From Streptomyces sp. NBC_00433 (GTDB lineage Bacteria; Actinomycetota; Actinomycetes; Streptomycetales; Streptomycetaceae): DNA of 64,000 bases. How positions within the stretch are numbered: the stretch's first letter is position 1; each line of letters starts with the position of its first letter. Position numbers and translations under genes: made by a program. Shown here in pieces: positions 60,124-64,000 of this stretch. The stretch is from assembly GCA_036015235.1 (NCBI GenBank), contig CP107926.1:5971501-6035500 (forward strand), in the 5' to 3' direction. Below the pieces are notes generated by a model. The model worked only from the letters and a program-made list of their open reading frames with translations. It had not been told where the DNA came from and searched no databases.

Positions 60124-62690
60124 CCGTCTTCAAGACCTCGGTGCGCAACTTCTTCGCGCACAAGGGAAGAATGGCCCTCTCGGCGATCGCCGTCATGCTC
60201 TCGGTGGCCTTCGTCTGCGGCACCCTGGTGTTCACCGACACCATGACCGCCACCTTCGACAAGCTCTTCGGCTCCACCGCCTCCGACGTCACCATCAGCG
60301 CCAAGAAGATCGACGACCGGCAGGCCACCGGGATGCCGGACGCCGTCCCCGCCTCGCTCCAGCAGAAGCTGGAGAAGGTGGCGGGCGTCGCGAAGTCCGA
60401 CCCCGACGTCACCAGCGAGGACGTCACCGTCGCCGACGCGAACGACGACAAGATCAGCCCGTCGTCCGGCGCCCCGACCATCGTCAGCAACTGGGACCCG
60501 ACCGAGACCAAGGCCGTCGAGGTCTCCTCCGGCCACATCCCGCAGGGCTCCGACCAGGCGGTGCTCGACGCCGACACCGCCAAGAAGCACGACCTGAAGA
60601 TCGGCGACACGCTGCGGATCATCGCGGCCCCCGGCGACTTCAAGGTCACCATCTCCGGCATCGCGACCTTCAAGACCACCAACCCGGGCGCGGCCGTCGT
60701 CTACATCGACACCGCCACCGCCCAGGCCAAGCTGCTCGGCAACACGTCGGAATACACCGGCTTCGGCCTCACCGCCGCCTCCGGCACCACCGACGACCAG
60801 CTCAAGCAGAACGTCAAGGCGGCCATCGGCAGCGGCTACACCATCGACACCGCGGCCGAGACCAAGAAGAAGGACCAGGACGACCTCGGCGGCTTCCTGA
60901 ACTTCATGAAATACGCGATGCTCGGCTTCGCCGGGATCGCCGTCCTGGTCGGCATCTTCCTGATCGTCAACACCTTCTCCATGCTGGTCGCCCAGCGCAC
61001 CCGGGAGATCGGGCTGATGCGGGCGCTCGGCTCCAGCCGCCGGCAGGTCAACAGGTCGGTGCTGATCGAGGCGGTGCTGCTCGGCATCACCGGCTCGGTG
61101 CTCGGCATCGGCGGCGGCATCGGGCTGGCCATCGGGCTGATGAACCTGATGGGCAAGGTCGGGATGAAGCTCGACACCTCCGAGCTGACCATCAAGGCCA
61201 CCACCCCGGTCGTCGGCCTGGCCATCGGCGTCATCGTCACCGTGGTCTCCGCCTACATCCCGGCCCGCCGGGCGGGCAAGATCTCCCCGATGGCCGCGCT
61301 GCGGGACGCCGGGACCCCGGCCGACGGCAGGGCCGGACGCATCCGCGCCGCGATCGGCATCCTGGTCTGCGCGGCCGGCGGGCTGGCCCTGATCGGCGCG
61401 GGACAGGCCGACAAGGCCTCCTCCGGGGGCAGCCTGCTGGGCCTGGGCGTGCTGCTCACCCTGGTCGGCTTCGTCATCGTCGGCCCGCTGCTCGCCGGCG
61501 TCATCGTCCGGGCGGTGAGCGCGGTGGTGCTGCGCTTCTTCGGCCCGATGGGACGCCTCGCCGAGCGCAACGCGCTGCGCAACCCGCGGCGTACCGGCGC
61601 CACCGCCTCCGCGCTGATGATCGGCCTGGCCCTGGTGGCCGGCATGTCGGTGGTCGGCTCGTCCATGGTGGCCTCCGCCAACGACCAGCTCGACAAGTCG
61701 GTCGGCGCGGACTTCATCGTCCAGGTCGGCAACAACGGCAACCAGACCCTCACCCCGGCCGCCGAGAAGGCGCTCAGCTCGACCAGGAACATCGAGCACT
61801 TCACCCACTACACCATCGTGAACGCCAAGCTCACGCTGCCGAACGGCAGCACCGTCAAGACCGACCTGAGCGCGGCCGACCCGACCTACCCGCAGGACCT
61901 GGAGCTCAAGACCGTCCAGGGCAAGCTCACCGACGCCTACGGCAAGGACGCGATGTCCGTGCCCGAGGGCTTCGCCAAGGACCACAAGGTCAAACTCGGC
62001 GACGAGCTGACCGTGCTCATGACCGGCGGCAGGCCCGCCCACCTCAAGGTCGCCGCGATCACCAGCGACGACACCAGCATCGAGCACGGGTCGATGTTCA
62101 CCAACATCGCGACCGCCCGCAGCTACCTGCCCGCGGACAAGATGCCCGGCGACTTCATGATGTTCGCCAAGGCGGTGGACGGCAAGGAGAAGGAGGCTTA
62201 CGCCTCGCTCAAGGCGTCCGTCAAGGCCTACCCGCAGATCGACGTCCGCGACCAGGCCGACTACAAGGACCTCATCCAGAGCCAGGTCAACCAGCTGCTC
62301 TACATGATCTACGCGCTGCTCGGCCTCGCGATCATCGTCGCCATCCTGGGCGTGGTGAACACCCTGGCCCTGTCGGTGGTCGAACGCACCCGGGAGATCG
62401 GCCTCATGCGGGCCATCGGCACCTCGCGGCGCCAGCTGCGCCGGATGATCCGACTGGAGTCGGTCGTCATCGCCCTCTTCGGCGCCCTCGTGGGCCTCGG
62501 CCTCGGCCTCGGCTGGGGCGCCACCGGCCAGCGGGTCCTGGCCTCCCAGGGCCTGGGCATCCTGCAGATCCCCTGGACGACGATCGTGGTCGTCTTCATC
62601 GGCTCCGCGGTGGTCGGCCTCCTCGCCGCCCTCCTCCCGGCCTTCCGGGCGGGCCGCATGAACGTCCTGAACGCCATCGCGACGGACTAG
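60120..62690 (+). CDS. FtsX-like ABC transporter permease
   Basis: An 856-residue permease with the tandem layout of large actinobacterial FtsX/MacB proteins. There is an N-terminal membrane segment (about 18-38), an extracytoplasmic domain of ~220 residues, three segments of the first FtsX module (R-T-R-E-I-G-L-M-R-A-L-G-S-S near 297), a central hydrophobic hairpin, a second external domain of ~200 residues, and a second FtsX module with R-T-R-E-I-G-L-M-R-A-I-G-T-S near 758. It probably exports or extracts a lipid, peptide or antibiotic from the membrane; the substrate is unknown. Confidence 0.95.
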   Translation: MTVFKTSVRNFFAHKGRMALSAIAVMLSVAFVCGTLVFTDTMTATFDKLFGSTASDVTISAKKIDDRQATGMPDAVPASLQQKLEKVAGVAKSDPDVTSEDVTVADANDDKISPSSGAPTIVSNWDPTETKAVEVSSGHIPQGSDQAVLDADTAKKHDLKIGDTLRIIAAPGDFKVTISGIATFKTTNPGAAVVYIDTATAQAKLLGNTSEYTGFGLTAASGTTDDQLKQNVKAAIGSGYTIDTAAETKKKDQDDLGGFLNFMKYAMLGFAGIAVLVGIFLIVNTFSMLVAQRTREIGLMRALGSSRRQVNRSVLIEAVLLGITGSVLGIGGGIGLAIGLMNLMGKVGMKLDTSELTIKATTPVVGLAIGVIVTVVSAYIPARRAGKISPMAALRDAGTPADGRAGRIRAAIGILVCAAGGLALIGAGQADKASSGGSLLGLGVLLTLVGFVIVGPLLAGVIVRAVSAVVLRFFGPMGRLAERNALRNPRRTGATASALMIGLALVAGMSVVGSSMVASANDQLDKSVGADFIVQVGNNGNQTLTPAAEKALSSTRNIEHFTHYTIVNAKLTLPNGSTVKTDLSAADPTYPQDLELKTVQGKLTDAYGKDAMSVPEGFAKDHKVKLGDELTVLMTGGRPAHLKVAAITSDDTSIEHGSMFTNIATARSYLPADKMPGDFMMFAKAVDGKEKEAYASLKASVKAYPQIDVRDQADYKDLIQSQVNQLLYMIYALLGLAIIVAILGVVNTLALSVVERTREIGLMRAIGTSRRQLRRMIRLESVVIALFGALVGLGLGLGWGATGQRVLASQGLGILQIPWTTIVVVFIGSAVVGLLAALLPAFRAGRMNVLNAIATD

Positions 62691-62707
62691 CGCCGCCGCA
62701 CACCCCC

Positions 62708-62739
62708 GCACCCCCGTGCCCGCCTGGGCGCGGGGGTGC
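62708..62739 (+). terminator. terminator after the permease gene
   Basis: The inverted repeat GCACCCCCG and CGGGGGTGC, with additional inner pairing, begins 18 bp after the permease stop. Confidence 0.75.
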
Positions 62740-62772
62740 CTGTGCGTTCCGGCGCGCGCGGTTCCCCCGCGG

Positions 62773-62800
62773 CCGGCGCAAGGCCGCCGCCTTGCGCCGG
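62773..62800. other. perfect 12-bp hairpin upstream of mfd
   Basis: CCGGCGCAAGGC and its reverse complement are separated by four bases (62785-62788). It lies 136 bp before mfd, downstream of the permease terminator. It could be a second terminator or part of an mfd leader. Confidence 0.5.
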
Positions 62801-62935
62801 TCCGGCGGTGAAGCCGGGCCGGAGGCCGTACGCTGGAGAGACCCCCGGCCCGTGACACGTGTCGGGCGGTTCGCGTTGCCTGCGGAAGCAAAGGGGGCGG
62901 CGCCCCCCTACGCACACCCCGGGACGGAACCCTGT

Positions 62936-64000
62936 ATGAGTCTCAACGGTCTGGTCGACGCAGCCCTCGCCGACAGCGCCCTCGCTGAGGCGGTCCAGGC
63001 CGCGGTCTCCGGATCGCGGCCGCATGTGGACCTGGTCGGCCCGCCGGCCGCCCGCCCGCTGGCCGTCGCGGCACTCGCCGCCAAGGCGCACCGCACCGTG
63101 CTCGCCGTCACCGCCACCGGGCGTGAGACCGAGGACCTGGCCGCGGCACTGCGCTCGATGCTGCCGCCGGACACCGTGGTGGAGTATCCGGCGTGGGAGA
63201 CGCTGCCGCACGAGCGGCTGTCGCCGCGCAGCGACACCGTCGGCCGCCGGCTCGCGGTGCTGCGCCGCCTCGCGCACCCGCGGGCCGACGACCCGTCGGC
63301 CGGCCCCGTGCAGGTCGTGGTCGCCCCGATCCGCTCGGTGCTGCAGCCGCAGGTCAAGGGCCTCGGCGACCTGGAGCCGGTCGCGCTGAGCAGCGGCGGC
63401 AGCGCCGACCTGGGCGCGGTCGTCGACGGCCTGGCGGCAGCCGCGTACGCCCGCGTGGAGCTGGTCGAGAAGCGCGGCGAGTTCGCGGTGCGCGGCGGCA
63501 TCCTGGACGTCTTCCCGCCGACCGAGGAGCACCCGCTGCGGGTCGAGTTCTGGGGCGACGAGGTCGAGGAGATCCGCTACTTCAAGGTCGCCGACCAGCG
63601 GTCGCTGGAGGTCGCGGAACACGGGCTGTGGGCGCCGCCCTGCCGCGAGCTGCTGCTCACCGACGACGTCAGGGCGCGGGCCGCCGAGCTGGCCGTCCAG
63701 CACCCCGAGCTGCGCGAACTGCTGGACAAGATCGCCGAGGGCATCGCGGTCGAGGGCATGGAGTCGCTGGCCCCGGTGCTGGTGGACTCCATGGAGCTGC
63801 TGCTCGACGTGCTGCCCGCCGGGTCGATGACCGTGGTGTGCGACCCGGAGCGGGTGCGGACCCGGGCCGCCGACCTGGTGGCGACCTCGCAGGAATTCCT
63901 CGAGGCGTCCTGGGCGGCCTCGGCCGGCGGCGGCGAGGCGCCGATCGACCTCGGCGCCGCGTCGCTGTGGCCGATCGCCGATGTCCGCGAGCGGGCCCGC
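62936..64000 (+). CDS. mfd: transcription-repair coupling factor, N-terminal part (3' end outside window)
   Basis: The first 355 residues of Mfd, which releases RNA polymerase stalled at DNA lesions and recruits UvrA. The UvrB-homology module is visible: V-E-Y-P-A-W-E-T-L-P-H-E-R-L-S-P near residue 82, V-E-L-V-E-K-R-G-E-F-A-V-R-G-G-I-L-D-V-F-P near 180, and E-H-P-L-R-V-E-F-W-G-D-E. The ATG at 62936 gives the family N-terminus (L-N-G-L-V-D). The frame is open through the window edge; the RNAP-interaction and helicase domains lie beyond it. Confidence 0.95.
   Translation, partial: MSLNGLVDAALADSALAEAVQAAVSGSRPHVDLVGPPAARPLAVAALAAKAHRTVLAVTATGRETEDLAAALRSMLPPDTVVEYPAWETLPHERLSPRSDTVGRRLAVLRRLAHPRADDPSAGPVQVVVAPIRSVLQPQVKGLGDLEPVALSSGGSADLGAVVDGLAAAAYARVELVEKRGEFAVRGGILDVFPPTEEHPLRVEFWGDEVEEIRYFKVADQRSLEVAEHGLWAPPCRELLLTDDVRARAAELAVQHPELRELLDKIAEGIAVEGMESLAPVLVDSMELLLDVLPAGSMTVVCDPERVRTRAADLVATSQEFLEASWAASAGGGEAPIDLGAASLWPIADVRERAR

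Noticed and set aside
60021..62915. 964-codon open frame antisense to the FtsX-like permease
   Set aside because: The permease has clear FtsX modules and coupling to its ATPase; the antisense frame is a GC-driven shadow with low-complexity composition.

Overview
The window is high-GC DNA with GTG and occasional TTG starts, short translational overlaps and dense gene packing. It comes from the chromosomal core of a Streptomyces or a close relative in Streptomycetaceae. Support for this comes from a complete conservon (cvnABCD plus two P450s), a galTEK operon, a CebR-type cellulase promoter, the tatD-rpfB-ksgA-ispE order, a TamR/tam pair, a Tricorn protease and a long series of housekeeping genes (glmU, prs, L25, pth, ppc, mfd). 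I see no insertion sequence, prophage, CRISPR array, rRNA operon or replication origin.

Layout. 1-13.3 kb is mainly metabolic and secretory: the end of an alpha/beta hydrolase, two SDR enzymes, endonuclease V, Tricorn protease, an acetyltransferase, a flavin dehydrogenase, a secreted GH6 cellulase with CBM2 behind a TTGACA promoter and CebR box, and a serine hydrolase. 13.8-19.1 kb is a conservon: CvnA (ATPase/sensor), CvnB (roadblock), CvnC (DUF742), CvnD (GTPase), then a CYP157-like P450 lacking the ExxR arginine and a normal CYP154-like P450. 19.2-30.6 kb is cell-envelope and ribosome maintenance: PBP, protein O-mannosyltransferase, rsmI, a zinc-ribbon protein, tatD, rpfB, ksgA, ispE and an ABC-F protein. 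A nested inverted-repeat element lies between rpfB and ksgA.

30.7-46.6 kb carries a BamB-like membrane protein, an atypical LuxR-type regulator with a degenerate receiver, galTEK, a second LuxR-type regulator, tamR/tam with their operator, a VOC protein, pth, L25, prs, glmU, tRNA-Gln(UUG), a fatty-acid desaturase and its TetR neighbour. 46.7-52 kb holds ppc, an orphan NarL-type sensor kinase and a DivIVA/FilP-like coiled-coil protein. The window ends with a two-gene MacB/FtsX-like exporter and the 5' part of mfd.

The most unusual region is 52.2-59.0 kb. Three nucleic-acid-enzyme/SUKH combinations lie within 7 kb: a deaminase-SUKH fusion with a long proline-rich repeat linker, a WHH-type nuclease-SUKH fusion that appears to have lost one catalytic histidine, and a stand-alone YwqJ-type deaminase translationally coupled to a SUKH-3 protein. 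Two related secreted lipoproteins sit between them. None of the toxin-like domains has a visible export or delivery module. This looks like a domesticated, chromosomally fixed set of polymorphic-toxin/immunity parts of unknown cellular role, and it is the best candidate here for an undescribed system.
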